From: CAWKPF01 sp963851415
Lineage (GTDB): Bacteria > Acidobacteriota > Thermoanaerobaculia > Multivoradales > Multivoraceae
DNA length: 64,000 bases
Reading direction: 5' to 3'
Assembly (NCBI GenBank): GCA_963851415.1
Contig: CAWKPF010000003.1
Location: 1,922,001 to 1,986,000 of the forward strand
Under the pieces are notes generated by a model. It was not told where the DNA came from, ran no database searches, and saw nothing but the letters and a program-made list of their open reading frames with translations. This document shows, in pieces, positions 17,573 through 27,122 of this stretch (position 1 is its first letter; each line of letters opens with the position of its first letter). Both the position numbers and the translations under genes were made by a program.

Positions 17573-20224
17573 CTACTGAAGAGCGCGATCGAGCAGCGCT
17601 CGCTTCTCGATCAACTCGGCGAGGCGGGTCCGATTGCCTTCCACCACGGCCGCCGGCGCCTTCTCGACGAACGAAGGATTGGCCAGCCGCTTCTCAGCGC
17701 TCGCAATCTCGGCCGAGAGCTTCTCGAGCTCCTTCTCGAGTCGAAGGCGTTCCTCGGTCCCGAGCTCCTCGGCTTCTACGGCGATCACGAGCTCGACCCC
17801 CGCAACGCGGTCCCGCGCGGCGTCCGAGGGTCCCTCGCCGATCACCATCTCCGTGATCCTGCCGAGCGAGAGCAGGAGGGCTCGCTGTTCACCGAGGAAC
17901 TCGAGAACTGCCGGCTCACCCTTCTCGACGAAGAGCTCGAGGCGCGTATCCTTCTTGAGCCCACGCTCCTTGCGCAAGGCCCGCAGCCGCGTCACCAACT
18001 CCTGAAGGACCTCGAACTGTCCCTCGATCCCGTCGTCACGCCATTCCCTCATCGGACCGGGAAAGGGCGCCAGAGCGAGGCACTCGACTCCGACCGCTTC
18101 GACTCCGGGCAGTCGCTGCCAGAGCTCCTCGGTCAGGTGAGGCATGACCGGGTGGAGCAATCGCAAGCTCTGGTCGAGCGTGTAGAGCAACACCTCCCCG
18201 ACCCGTTCGCGTGGTGCGTCGCCGAACAGCGCCGGCTTCGCGAGCTCGATGTACCAGTCGCACAGCTCGCCCCAGAAGAAATGATAGAGGCACTCGCACG
18301 CCTGATCGAAGCGGAACTCCTCGAGCCTTGCACTGACCTCCTCCGAGGTCCGTGCCAGCCGGGAGAGGATCCAGCGCTCCGGAGCAGCGAGTCCCTCCAG
18401 ATCGACTGCCTGCGGCAGCCGCGCTTCGCCGATTCGAGACAAGGCGAAGCGTGTGGCATTCCAGATCTTGTTGCCGAACGCTCGGTAGCCTGCCATGCGA
18501 TCGAGGTCCAACGGGATGTCGCGTCCCGGAGCATCGAGAATCGCCAGGGTGAAGCGCATCGCGTCGGCGCCGTACTCGTCGACCAGCTCCAGGGGGTCGA
18601 CCGTATTGCCCTTGGTCTTCGACATCTTCTCGCCATCGGCATCGCGCACGAGCCCGGTGAGGTGTACCTTGCGAAAGGGAACCTGATCGGTGAGCCCCAG
18701 ACTCATCATCACCATCCGGGCGACCCAGAAGAACAGGATGTCGAACCCCGTCACCAGCACGTCCGTCGGGAAGAAGGTCTCCAGGTCGTCGGTGTCCTCG
18801 GGCCAGCCCAGCGTCGAGAAGGGCCACAGACCTGACGAGAACCAGGTGTCGAGCACATCCGCATCCTGTTCGAGACGATCCGTGCCGGCCCGGGCCTCGG
18901 CCTCTTCTCGCGAACGGGCGACGTAGCAGTTCCCCTCCTCGTCGTACCAGGCAGGAATCTGATGGCCCCACCAGAGCTGCCGTGAGATACACCAGGGCCT
19001 GATGTTGGTCAGCCAGTGCTCCCAGGTCTTGTCCCAGGTCGCCGGGATGAGCTCGACTTCACCGTCGCGCACCGCCGTGAGGGCCTGCTCGGCCATACCC
19101 GATACGTCGAGGAACCACTGTGTGGACACCATCGGCTCCACCGGCTCGCCGCCGCGCTGACTGTGCCCCACGTTGTGGGTGTGCGGCTCGATCTTGACCA
19201 GGAGCCCTTCGGCACGCATGCGCTCGATCACCATCTCGCGAGCCTCGAAGCGGTCCTTGCCTTCGAAGTCGGGGCCGGCCTGCGGAGTCATCCTGCCGTC
19301 GAAATCGATCACCCGCACAGCCTCGAGGTCGTGGCGTTGACCCATGTCGAAGTCGTTCGGGTCGTGCGCCGGCGTGACCTTCACCAGACCGGTCCCGAAC
19401 TCGGGATCGACGTGCTCGTCCTCGACCAGGCGCAGTCGGCGTCCGACCAGCGGGAGGATCGCGTGCTGACCGCGCAGGTGGTGGTAGCGCTGGTCCTCCG
19501 GATGCATCGCGATCGCCGTGTCGCCGAGCATGGTCTCCGGTCGGGTCGTGGCGACGATCAATCGCTCCTCGCTACCCTCCACGGGATAGGCCAGGTGATA
19601 GAGGTGTCCCTGGACCGTCTTCATCTCCACCTCGAGGTCCGAGATCGCGGTGTGCAACACGGGAGACCAGTTGACGATGTACTCGCCGCGCTGAATGAGT
19701 CCGGCCTCGTGAAAGCGGACGAAGGCCTCGCGCACCGCCCTCGAGAGACCCTCGTCCATCGTGAAGCGTTCGCGAGAGAAGTCACACGAAGCACCCAGCA
19801 TCTCGAGCTGGCCACGAATGTTCGACTGGAACTCCTCCTTCCAGTCCCACATCCTCTCGAGGAACGCCTCCCGACCGATCTCGATGCGGCTCTTCCCCTC
19901 GAGCGCGAGTTGGCGCTCGACCATCAGCTGGGTGGCGATGCCGGCATGGTCGGTCCCTGGCAGCCAGAGTGCGTTGTATCCCTGCATCCTGCGCCAACGC
20001 ACCAACAGATCCTGGAGAGTGCTCTGCAGTGCGTGCCCGATATGCAGCTTGCCGGTGACATTGGGAGGCGGGATCATGATGCAGTAGGGCTCGTTTCCGG
20101 CCGCCGCTGCACCACTGGCCGCTCGAAACACCCCCTCCTCACGCCAGAACGCCTGCCACTTGCCTTCGTAGCTCTTGGGATCGAACCGTTTGTCCATCGC
20201 GCCCGGCGGGCGCTTCTCATCCAT
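17573..20224 (-). CDS. valS: Valyl-tRNA synthetase
   Basis: This class I synthetase has 883 residues from ATG 20224; an AAGGAG lies 11 bases upstream and an adjacent GTG at 20227 is an alternative. The open frame to 20281 lacks a good ribosome site. Motifs are the HIGH box (PPNVTGKLHIGHAL), a CP1 editing domain, KMSKT (GEKMSKTKGN), an anticodon-binding domain and a C-terminal coiled coil (about 820-880) that grips tRNA. Length is normal for bacterial ValS. Confidence 0.95.
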   Translation of the reverse strand: MDEKRPPGAMDKRFDPKSYEGKWQAFWREEGVFRAASGAAAAGNEPYCIMIPPPNVTGKLHIGHALQSTLQDLLVRWRRMQGYNALWLPGTDHAGIATQLMVERQLALEGKSRIEIGREAFLERMWDWKEEFQSNIRGQLEMLGASCDFSRERFTMDEGLSRAVREAFVRFHEAGLIQRGEYIVNWSPVLHTAISDLEVEMKTVQGHLYHLAYPVEGSEERLIVATTRPETMLGDTAIAMHPEDQRYHHLRGQHAILPLVGRRLRLVEDEHVDPEFGTGLVKVTPAHDPNDFDMGQRHDLEAVRVIDFDGRMTPQAGPDFEGKDRFEAREMVIERMRAEGLLVKIEPHTHNVGHSQRGGEPVEPMVSTQWFLDVSGMAEQALTAVRDGEVELIPATWDKTWEHWLTNIRPWCISRQLWWGHQIPAWYDEEGNCYVARSREEAEARAGTDRLEQDADVLDTWFSSGLWPFSTLGWPEDTDDLETFFPTDVLVTGFDILFFWVARMVMMSLGLTDQVPFRKVHLTGLVRDADGEKMSKTKGNTVDPLELVDEYGADAMRFTLAILDAPGRDIPLDLDRMAGYRAFGNKIWNATRFALSRIGEARLPQAVDLEGLAAPERWILSRLARTSEEVSARLEEFRFDQACECLYHFFWGELCDWYIELAKPALFGDAPRERVGEVLLYTLDQSLRLLHPVMPHLTEELWQRLPGVEAVGVECLALAPFPGPMREWRDDGIEGQFEVLQELVTRLRALRKERGLKKDTRLELFVEKGEPAVLEFLGEQRALLLSLGRITEMVIGEGPSDAARDRVAGVELVIAVEAEELGTEERLRLEKELEKLSAEIASAEKRLANPSFVEKAPAAVVEGNRTRLAELIEKRALLDRALQ

Positions 20225-20308
20225 CACCGGTCTCACTCCTTGCGCTTCGCCGACGACCGATCGAGACTCGCCCACCGCCACGACGCCACAGGCGGCTACC
20301 GGCTCGGC

Positions 20309-21232
20309 TCAGAGCTCCTCGACCTGCCGTTCCAGCTCGCGGAGTCGCTCCTTGATCACCACCTCCGCCATGTCGGGAACGACATCCCAGGCGATCTCCC
20401 TCACCACGCGCTCCCCGATCAGCTCAGCCACCCGACGGGCGAGCCGCTCGAGGTCGGGATCGTCGAGAGACGCGACCGCCTGCGCCACATCCCCTTCGTC
20501 GTTACCGGCTGCAGGGACGGCGATCGGAGCGTCGCCTTCGGTGCTCGCGCTCGCAACCTCGACTGGAGGCTCCGCCCCGGGGCCGGACCCGCCCTGTGGT
20601 GTCGAGCTCGCGTCGGGCTCGTTGATCGTCCGAGGCGGGGGAACGTCGAATGTCGGCCCCTCCTCGACCGGAGTCGAGACCGGAGGAGCAGGCACTGCCT
20701 GGGGCCGCGACGACGGCTTCGGGGTCGGGGGGTCCGGTACCGCCGTCGGCGTCGCCGACATCGTCCTCGATGAAGCGTCGACCGCTGATGGCCCCACCGC
20801 GGTCGGACCCGGAAGCGAAGAGGCCGCGTCGTCGACCAGGGACAGGCCTGCGTCTGCTGCCGAGTCGCCCTTGGACGCGGTCAGCTCCTTGACCCGGGCC
20901 ACCAGTTCCTTGGAATCGAACGGCTTGCGCAGATGGCCGTCGGCCCCACAGGACTCGCACTCCCCTTCGTCGAAGACCTCGAAGGTCCCGACCAGCAGCA
21001 ACACCGGGGTGGACGGCCGGGACTCCTTGACCCTGCGGCACACGTCGTAGCCCGAGGCGCCGGGCATGTGCACGTCGGTAATCACGATCGCCGGATGCAA
21101 TGCCTCCATCCGAGCCAGAGCCTCGTCCCCGTTCGATACGGCGACGACCTGGTGCTCTTCCTCGCGGAAGGCCAGGTCGACCACCTTCTGAATCGTCACA
21201 CTGTCATCGGCGAGAAGAATGGTCTTGGACAT
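20309..21232 (-). CDS. Response regulator with Pro-rich linker and conserved C-terminal helical domain
   Basis: This 307-residue protein starts at ATG 21232 (MSKTILLADDS). The receiver domain (about 1-120) has the acidic pocket ADDS and the phospho-acceptor Asp in VITDVHMP. A Pro/Ser/Thr-rich linker follows (about 125-240). A short C-terminal domain (about 255-307) contains LARRVAELIGERVVREIAWDVVPDMAEVVIKERL, a segment recurrent in myxobacterial/deltaproteobacterial regulators. No DNA-binding or enzymatic output was recognised. No partner kinase is adjacent. Confidence 0.85.
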   Translation of the reverse strand: MSKTILLADDSVTIQKVVDLAFREEEHQVVAVSNGDEALARMEALHPAIVITDVHMPGASGYDVCRRVKESRPSTPVLLLVGTFEVFDEGECESCGADGHLRKPFDSKELVARVKELTASKGDSAADAGLSLVDDAASSLPGPTAVGPSAVDASSRTMSATPTAVPDPPTPKPSSRPQAVPAPPVSTPVEEGPTFDVPPPRTINEPDASSTPQGGSGPGAEPPVEVASASTEGDAPIAVPAAGNDEGDVAQAVASLDDPDLERLARRVAELIGERVVREIAWDVVPDMAEVVIKERLRELERQVEEL

Positions 21233-21393
21233 GGTTGTGGCTAAGGCGAGTCGTGAGAGGAGAATGCGGGCCAAACGGACGAACGGAGAACAGACGCGCC
21301 CTCGAGAAGAGGTGTCCTGAGAAGGTACACCGGCCCCCCATGCAAGTCAACGGACAAAGGCCTCCGTGCGCCCGGAGGGCCCCGAGCGTCCGA

Positions 21394-22221
21394 TCAGTCG
21401 CCTCGAGCGCCGCGCCGACGCCGACGCCGACGCTCGAGGCGCTGCTCGAGAAACGCCTCGAGCGCACGGCTGGGCTCATCTCCCTCCCAGGCCTCGCCGA
21501 AGGCAGCGATGCCAGCCGCCACTCCCTCGGTCAGCGGTAGCTCCTCCCACTGACGGCAGAGACGTTTCTGCAGGCGTAGCGCTTCGGGACACGCGGCCAA
21601 CAGGGCGCCCAGTCGACTCTCGACCACTTCGTCCAGTTTCTCTGCGGGAACCGCCGTCTCCACGAGTCCCCACCGCTGAGCCTCCCCTCCTCCGATCAGT
21701 CGCCCGGTCAGAACCAGATCGCGAGCCCGACCGCTGCCGACAAACCTCGGCAACAGCGCAGCCTCGATCACCGAGGGGATTCCGAGGTGCACCTCGGGCA
21801 TGCCGAAGCGAGCGTCTTCGGCCGAGAGCCGAAGATCGCAGCTGCACGCCAGTTCGAGCCCAGCTCCGAGGCAGAAGCCACGAATCACCGCGACAACGGG
21901 CATCCGCGAGCTGCGCAGCCGGTCACATAGCTCGTGGATCCTGGTAATGAACGCGACGGCACTCCCCGCGTCCAGGGCGGCCAGCTCGTCCACGTCAGCG
22001 CCGCCGACAAAGGCCCTCGGAGTGCTTCCGGAGAGGATGACGACGTGCGCCTGCGAATCGCCTTCGATCTCGTCGAGGGCCCCCGCCAGGGCGTCGATTA
22101 CATCGCGTGAGAGCGCGTTCAGTGTCTCGGGCCGTGCGATGTCGAGCCAGTAGACGGCTCTGGACGCTCCGAGAGCTCCGGGGCGCAGCTCTCGGCGAAG
22201 CCGAATCGGGGATCCCTCCAT
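21394..22221 (-). CDS. Enoyl-CoA hydratase/isomerase (crotonase) family protein
   Basis: This 275-residue crotonase-fold protein has the oxyanion-hole segment SGSTPRAFVGGADVDEL (about 63-79) and the IRGFCLGAGLELACSCDLRL segment (about 112-131). The C-terminal Arg-rich tail is unusual and may be disordered. A glutamate suited to hydratase chemistry is present (MPEVHLGIPS). The exact substrate is unknown. It begins 9 bases after the YbjQ-family gene in the same operon. Confidence 0.85.
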   Translation of the reverse strand: MEGSPIRLRRELRPGALGASRAVYWLDIARPETLNALSRDVIDALAGALDEIEGDSQAHVVILSGSTPRAFVGGADVDELAALDAGSAVAFITRIHELCDRLRSSRMPVVAVIRGFCLGAGLELACSCDLRLSAEDARFGMPEVHLGIPSVIEAALLPRFVGSGRARDLVLTGRLIGGGEAQRWGLVETAVPAEKLDEVVESRLGALLAACPEALRLQKRLCRQWEELPLTEGVAAGIAAFGEAWEGDEPSRALEAFLEQRLERRRRRRRGARGD

Positions 22222-22230
22222 CCGGAGCCC

Positions 22231-22569
22231 TCAGTCGCGCTCGGGCCCGTCCTCGTACTCGACCACCACCGCGGTGCCATAGACGAGGAGCTCGGCGGCG
22301 GCGGCCATCACCATCGAGGTCGTGAAACGAACTCCGACCACTGCATTGGCACCGATCGAGAGGGCCTCGTCGCTCATTCGGTCCAGAGCCTGCTCTCGCG
22401 CCTCGCTGAACAACTTCGTGTACTCGGAAACTTCTCCACCGACGACGTTGCGCGCCATCGCCATGATGTCCTTTCCAATCGCACGCGCCCGAATGGTGTT
22501 ACCACGCACCAGCCCGAGCACCTTCACGATTCGCACGCCCTCGATTCCGTCGGTGGTCGAGATGATCAC
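22231..22569 (-). CDS. YbjQ/UPF0145 family protein
   Basis: This 112-residue protein starts at GTG 22569, seven bases after GGAGAG and in a GTGA overlap with the anti-sigma stop. The segments GKDIMAMARNVVGGEVSEYTKLFSEAREQA and GANAVVGVRFTTS are typical of the YbjQ family, small pentameric proteins of unclear function sometimes linked to metal binding. Confidence 0.88.
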   Translation of the reverse strand: MIISTTDGIEGVRIVKVLGLVRGNTIRARAIGKDIMAMARNVVGGEVSEYTKLFSEAREQALDRMSDEALSIGANAVVGVRFTTSMVMAAAAELLVYGTAVVVEYEDGPERD

Positions 22570-23003
22570 TTTTGTACTCTCCGATAGATATCCGTGCGAC
22601 TCGAGTGCAGGCGATCGGCCAACGCAGAAACCAGCACCAGTCCCACTCCGCCGGCCATCGAGCCGGTGAGCCACCGGGCCTGCTGGGCGTTCAGCGTCTC
22701 GGGCAACCATAGCGTCACGATCAACAAACCCAGAGCCCATGCTCCGATCAGGACCAGGCCCACGAAGCGACATGCCCGGCTCAGTCCGTTGCGAGGACGC
22801 TCATTCCATTGTTCGTCCTCGATCCGAAGATGGGTCGAGAGGGCCAGCGAACGCATCTCTCTGAGTTGCTCGAACTCGGTGCGTGCCGCTGGGTCGCTCT
22901 CCAGATGCAGACGGACCCTCTGCTGTTCCTGTTGGGTGAGCATCCCGTCGAGATAGCCCGAGAGGAGCTCTTCGTCGAACGCCCTTTGCTGCTTTTCCAT
23001 CAT
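22566..23003 (-). CDS. Probable membrane anti-sigma factor
   Basis: This 145-residue protein has a cytoplasmic N-terminal helical bundle (LLSGYLDGMLTQQEQQRVRLHLESD) of the anti-sigma type, but lacks the HxxxCxxC zinc site. Two membrane helices follow (about 82-103 and 112-132). It lies 90 bases downstream of the ECF sigma gene, the usual order for a sigma/anti-sigma pair. The absence of zinc ligands suggests release by a non-redox signal. Confidence 0.7.
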   Translation of the reverse strand: MMEKQQRAFDEELLSGYLDGMLTQQEQQRVRLHLESDPAARTEFEQLREMRSLALSTHLRIEDEQWNERPRNGLSRACRFVGLVLIGAWALGLLIVTLWLPETLNAQQARWLTGSMAGGVGLVLVSALADRLHSSRTDIYRRVQK

Positions 23004-23093
23004 CTTGACTCTTCTATTTCTTGGGGATCCGTGACCGTCCGGTTCCAGACTCCCGACACCCGAAGTGATTGCATTGCTGAAGAACGAACTCGG

Positions 23094-23768
23094 TCAGTCC
23101 TCCGACCAGCCTCCCTGCTCGATGAGAAGCGCCCTCAGCTGGCGTCGGGCCGCATGCAACCGCGACATCACGGTCCCGATCGGGACTTCGAGCGTCTCTG
23201 CGATCTCTCGATAGGCCAGATCCTGATAGTCCCGCAGTACCAGGATCTCCTTGTGAGCCGGCTTGAGCTGATGCAAGCACTCCCACAGCTTGACCTGAAG
23301 CTGGCGGCGCTGGGCCAACTGCTCGGGACCGGGACGCGAGCTCTCGACCTCGATCGCCACCCCTTCGGGGCCGTCACTGTCGAGGGAGTCTGCCCGACGG
23401 ACCCGCCCTCTCCGGAATCGGTCGATTGCCCCGTTGCGTACGATCCGCCGCAGCCAGGGCTCGATCGGGCGATCCCTGTCGAACCTCGGCAAGGTGGTGA
23501 AGAAGCGCAGCAGGGAGTCCTGGGTGAGATCCCGGGCGTCTTCGCGATTCCCCAGCAGCTGCAGGGCCAGCCGAAAGGCCGTCGGCCGATGTCGTCGTGC
23601 CAGCTCGTCGCGAGCGCCCCGATCCCCCTGGCGCGCCAGCCCCAGTAGTGTGGGGTCATCGGCTTGCTCCAGTGACCCTGCGGTCGGATCCGCGCCCCTC
23701 GAACCCGCTCCGTGCTCTGCCGCTCGGGAGGTCGTGCTCTGAGGTTTGTTCGCTCTCGGCGAAGTCAT
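23094..23768 (-). CDS. ECF-type RNA polymerase sigma factor
   Basis: The protein has 224 residues from ATG 23768; ATGs at 23777, 23783 and 23819 are alternatives and none has a good ribosome site. Region 2 is visible (RDLTQDSLLRFFTTLPRFD...PWLRRIVRNGAIDRFRR), and region 4 has the HTH DLAYREIAETLEVPIGTVMSRLHAARRQLR. A Ser/Gly-rich N-terminal tail precedes region 2. It is encoded directly before a membrane anti-sigma gene, so it probably responds to an envelope signal. Confidence 0.9.
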   Translation of the reverse strand: MTSPRANKPQSTTSRAAEHGAGSRGADPTAGSLEQADDPTLLGLARQGDRGARDELARRHRPTAFRLALQLLGNREDARDLTQDSLLRFFTTLPRFDRDRPIEPWLRRIVRNGAIDRFRRGRVRRADSLDSDGPEGVAIEVESSRPGPEQLAQRRQLQVKLWECLHQLKPAHKEILVLRDYQDLAYREIAETLEVPIGTVMSRLHAARRQLRALLIEQGGWSED

Positions 23769-23836
23769 CGATACCATGCCCATGGCTGCAGTTACGGAGC
23801 AGGCCGCGATTCTATTCATCTCCAGAGGAGAGATCG

Positions 23837-24628
23837 ATGCAGGCGGGTCTCGAAGGTCGTCACGTACTCATCACCGGAGCCAGCGGGGGGATCGGGAGTG
23901 CGGTCTCGGAGGCCCTTGCGGCGGAGGGCGCTCAGCCCCTGCTCCACTACCTCAGCCAGGGGGAGAAGGCTCAGCAGGAGGCCGCTCGACTCACCGAGCG
24001 ACACGGTGTGGAGGCCGACGCGCTCTGTGCCGATCTCCGCGACGAGGCCTCGGTCGACGCCCTGTTTTCCCAGGCCATCGCGCTCCGGGGGCGGGTCGAC
24101 GCCGTCGTGGTCAACGCGGGAGTCTGGCCCGCGGACAGCACACCCCTGCACCGCATGAGCTTCGCGCGATGGCGCGACACCCAGGCCGTCAATCTCGACG
24201 GCGCCTTCCTGTGTTGCCGTCGTTTTCTCGATCATCTGGCGCAACAGCGACGGGAGCACGCTGCCATCGTGATGGTGGGCTCCACCGCCGGGATCTACGG
24301 AGAAGAAGGGCACGCGGACTACGCGGCCTCCAAGTCCGCCCTCGAGGGACTCACCCTCACGCTGAAGAACGAGATCGTTCGCCTCGCGCCACTGGGCCGG
24401 GTCAACCTGGTCTGCCCGGGCTGGGTCGCGACTCCGATGGCAAGGCAGGCCCTCGAAGATCGGGCGCGGGTCGATCGGGTGACCTCGACCATGGCGCTGC
24501 GGAAAGTGGCGACTCCCGAAGATGTCGCCAGAGCGATCGTCTTCCTGCTCTCCGATCGCCTATCCGGCCACCTCACTGGGACCGTGCTGCCGATCGCCGG
24601 TGGAATGGAGGGGCGCCGCCTCCACTGA
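23837..24628 (+). CDS. SDR-family oxidoreductase (3-oxoacyl-ACP reductase-like)
   Basis: This 263-residue protein starts at ATG 23837, eight bases after GGAG. The Rossmann motif GASGGIG (about 14-20), NAG, the catalytic Ser in MVGSTAGIYG and the YAASK pair are all present, and the PGWVATPM segment is typical of the FabG branch. The NADPH-dependent ketone substrate is not predictable. It is divergent from the sigma-factor gene with a short shared upstream region. Confidence 0.88.
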   Translation: MQAGLEGRHVLITGASGGIGSAVSEALAAEGAQPLLHYLSQGEKAQQEAARLTERHGVEADALCADLRDEASVDALFSQAIALRGRVDAVVVNAGVWPADSTPLHRMSFARWRDTQAVNLDGAFLCCRRFLDHLAQQRREHAAIVMVGSTAGIYGEEGHADYAASKSALEGLTLTLKNEIVRLAPLGRVNLVCPGWVATPMARQALEDRARVDRVTSTMALRKVATPEDVARAIVFLLSDRLSGHLTGTVLPIAGGMEGRRLH

Positions 24629-24674
24629 GTCCAAGGGTCAGACGAGGCTCCGGGTCCGCTACACTAGGCTCTCC

Positions 24675-25067
24675 ATGTCCGATCCGTCGCGGCACCTCGC
24701 CGAGCTCACCACCCTACCGCTGGATGCGTTCTGGGATTGGCTTTCTCGCCACTGCAACTGCATCCTGCGAGCAGGCACCGCCGACACCATTCTGTGTGAC
24801 GACGAAGACCTGCATTGGTACGTCGGGGCCGACGAGCAACGCCTCTACGCCCAGGTCATCCGGGGCAAGCGACTGATGGGCGAGATGGCACTCGACCCCG
24901 AGCGGGTCTCCTACGTCGAGGCCCTCCCGGAGGAACGAGGGGAGTTCGTCTTCGAGTTGATCGACGAGGGGGAGACCGAGCGCAGCGCCCCCTACTACTT
25001 CGTCATGGCTCACGCCTTCGACGACGACACCGAGGGCGCGGACGTTCACGGGCAGGCCGTCCACTAG
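24675..25067 (+). CDS. Small protein of unknown function
   Basis: This 130-residue acidic protein has no signal peptide or membrane helix. It starts at ATG 24675; the in-frame extension to 24522 overlaps the SDR gene and is not favoured. Two Cys lie near the N-terminus (HCNCILR) and an acidic C-terminus (FDDDTEGAD) ends it. No family was recognised. It precedes the SNF transporter gene by about 35 bases and may be co-transcribed. Confidence 0.6.
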   Translation: MSDPSRHLAELTTLPLDAFWDWLSRHCNCILRAGTADTILCDDEDLHWYVGADEQRLYAQVIRGKRLMGEMALDPERVSYVEALPEERGEFVFELIDEGETERSAPYYFVMAHAFDDDTEGADVHGQAVH

Positions 25068-25102
25068 CAGCCCCCAGGGAGGTCGATATCCCAACCCCGA
25101 GC

Positions 25103-26656
25103 ATGGACGGCGCCGGCGCAGCGAAACGGGATCGTTGGGGCTCCAAGGCCGGGTTCGTTCTGGCGGCTTCGGGCTCCGCCATCGGTCTGGGCAACATCGT
25201 CTTCTTCGGCGCCCGGGCCTACGAATATGGCGCCGGCGCCTTCTACCTGCCGTACCTGCTGGCGCTCTTCGTGCTGGGCATCCCGGTGATGATCGCCGAA
25301 ATGGGACTGGGCAGTCTCAGCCAGCACGCCTTTCCCACCAGCCTGGGGAGAATCGGCGGGCGCTGGGGCGAGTTCGCCGGATGGTGGGCGGTGATCAACG
25401 CGGGCTGGATCACGCTCTACTACGTGGCCATCCTGGCCTGGGTCTGCGGCATGCTCCTCGGCTCCTTCGGGAAATTGTGGCAGGAGGACAGCGCTCTCCC
25501 CCACTTCGGCCTCGAGTCGATGGCGAATCCCGAAGGCTTCTTCTTCGCCATGCTCAGCTCTGGTTGGGTTCTGCTCCTCGTGCTCCTGGTCTGGGCCGCG
25601 AACTACTGGCTGGCCCGCTCGGGAGCCCGGTCGATCGAAGCTGCGGTCAAGGTGTTCGTGCCGCTGATGTGGGTCTTCATGCTCCTCTTGATCGTACGGG
25701 GCCTGACCCTGCCTCACGGCGTCGAAGGGATCTACCTCCTGTTCACTCCGGACTTCGAGGTGATGCGCGACGTCGAGATCTGGCGTGGCGCGGTGAGTCA
25801 GATCTTCTTCAGCCTGACTCTGGGCTTCGGAGTGATGACCGCCTACGCCTCCTACCTGCCGCGAGACGCAGACCAGGTGAACAACGGACTGGTCACCGCC
25901 TGTCTGAACTGTGCCTTCGAGTTCGTCGCGGGTATCGCGATCTTCACGCTGCTCTTCACTTTCGCCATCGTGCCGCAGGCGTCCACCATCGCCATGATGT
26001 TCTTCGTCATGCCGCGCGGAATCGAGGCCATGCCCTCCGGCACCCTGGCGGTTGGACTGCTGTTCTTCGTCTTGCTGCTGATGGCCGGACTCTCGTCTTC
26101 CGTTTCGCTGCTGGAGACCCTGGTCCGCAGCCTGATGGACAAGTTCGGTGGGACTCGAGGCGGGCTCTTGCGCTTCGTGTGCCTGGTGGGGGTCGTCGGT
26201 AGCTCCGCCTTCGCCTGGCCCATGGTCATCGACCGGGGCCTGGAAGGAAACGGCACGCTCGGCCTGAGCCTGCTCGACCTGATCGACCACTGGGCGTTCA
26301 GCCATGGGCTGCTGATCGTGGGGCTCGTGGAGTGCCTCATCCTGGGCTGGGTGCTGCCGGCCTCGCGTCTTCGAGAGCATCTCAACGCCCACAGCCGCCT
26401 CCATCTTCCGGTCGCCTTCGAGTGGTTGATCAAGTGGGTCGTGCCCACGCTTCTCGCCGGCCTCCTGATGCTGGCGGTCCGGGACAAGTGGATCGCGGGG
26501 CTCTACGGCGCGGGCGCCGGCTTCGATGGTCACTTCACCGTGCTCCCCTGGGTGGCCTTCCTCCTCTGGCTGGTCGGCACCACCGTCCTCGCCGCGTGGC
26601 TGACGGTCCGTCCGTCGCAGATCGCTGCAGAGGCAGGCCCGGGGGAGCGACTCTGA
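25103..26656 (+). CDS. SNF-family sodium-dependent transporter
   Basis: This 517-residue membrane protein is of the neurotransmitter:sodium symporter (LeuT-fold) family. The first helix carries ASGSAIGLGNIVFFG (Na+ and substrate-binding unwound segment), and about 12 helices are predicted. The bacterial LeuT type normally moves amino acids with Na+. The strong AGGGAGG at 25076-25082 is 20 bases before ATG 25103 but only five before an in-frame ATC at 25088, so the start is uncertain. The stop shares one base with the next start (TGATG). Confidence 0.9.
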   Translation: MDGAGAAKRDRWGSKAGFVLAASGSAIGLGNIVFFGARAYEYGAGAFYLPYLLALFVLGIPVMIAEMGLGSLSQHAFPTSLGRIGGRWGEFAGWWAVINAGWITLYYVAILAWVCGMLLGSFGKLWQEDSALPHFGLESMANPEGFFFAMLSSGWVLLLVLLVWAANYWLARSGARSIEAAVKVFVPLMWVFMLLLIVRGLTLPHGVEGIYLLFTPDFEVMRDVEIWRGAVSQIFFSLTLGFGVMTAYASYLPRDADQVNNGLVTACLNCAFEFVAGIAIFTLLFTFAIVPQASTIAMMFFVMPRGIEAMPSGTLAVGLLFFVLLLMAGLSSSVSLLETLVRSLMDKFGGTRGGLLRFVCLVGVVGSSAFAWPMVIDRGLEGNGTLGLSLLDLIDHWAFSHGLLIVGLVECLILGWVLPASRLREHLNAHSRLHLPVAFEWLIKWVVPTLLAGLLMLAVRDKWIAGLYGAGAGFDGHFTVLPWVAFLLWLVGTTVLAAWLTVRPSQIAAEAGPGERL

Positions 26657-27072
26657 TGCGCATCGCGAGTGGGTTCGCCGGGCTTCTCCTTCTGGCCTCG
26701 ACCGGAGCGTTCGCAGCAACCCTGACGATCGAGCCGGCCTATCCACTGCGCGATGAACGCTCCACCATTCGCCTCGAGGACGCTCGAGCCGTGCTCGAGA
26801 TCTACGTCACCTACCGCCCCAACAGCCGAACGGCGCTCACCGAGTCGCTGGGGGCGATGATACCCGGCGACGAGCTCGAGTGGGTACCGCGAATCGCCGG
26901 GCTCGCCCTGCTCGAGGCACGAGCCGGAGAGAACGTCGTCGCGAGCCGTGCCATCTCGGTACGCGCCGGCTCCTTCGCGCTCAGCGGCCGCTTGATCATG
27001 ACCGCAGCACTCGTAGTGCTCTTCGCCGGCGCGGGCCTGGGGTTTCTTCTCCTGCTCCTCCCCGACCGTTGA
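26656..27072 (+). CDS. Exported one-helix protein of unknown function
   Basis: This 138-residue protein has a signal peptide (about 1-20, AxA site), a short beta-rich extracytoplasmic domain (about 21-110) and a C-terminal membrane helix (about 114-135). It overlaps the SNF transporter stop (TGATG), so it is translationally coupled and may be an accessory subunit of that transporter. That role is inference from position. Confidence 0.65.
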   Translation: MRIASGFAGLLLLASTGAFAATLTIEPAYPLRDERSTIRLEDARAVLEIYVTYRPNSRTALTESLGAMIPGDELEWVPRIAGLALLEARAGENVVASRAISVRAGSFALSGRLIMTAALVVLFAGAGLGFLLLLLPDR

Positions 27073-27122
27073 GCCTCTCGTATGATCGCAGCCGTTCTCT
27101 CACGGACATAAGGAGACCCGGC

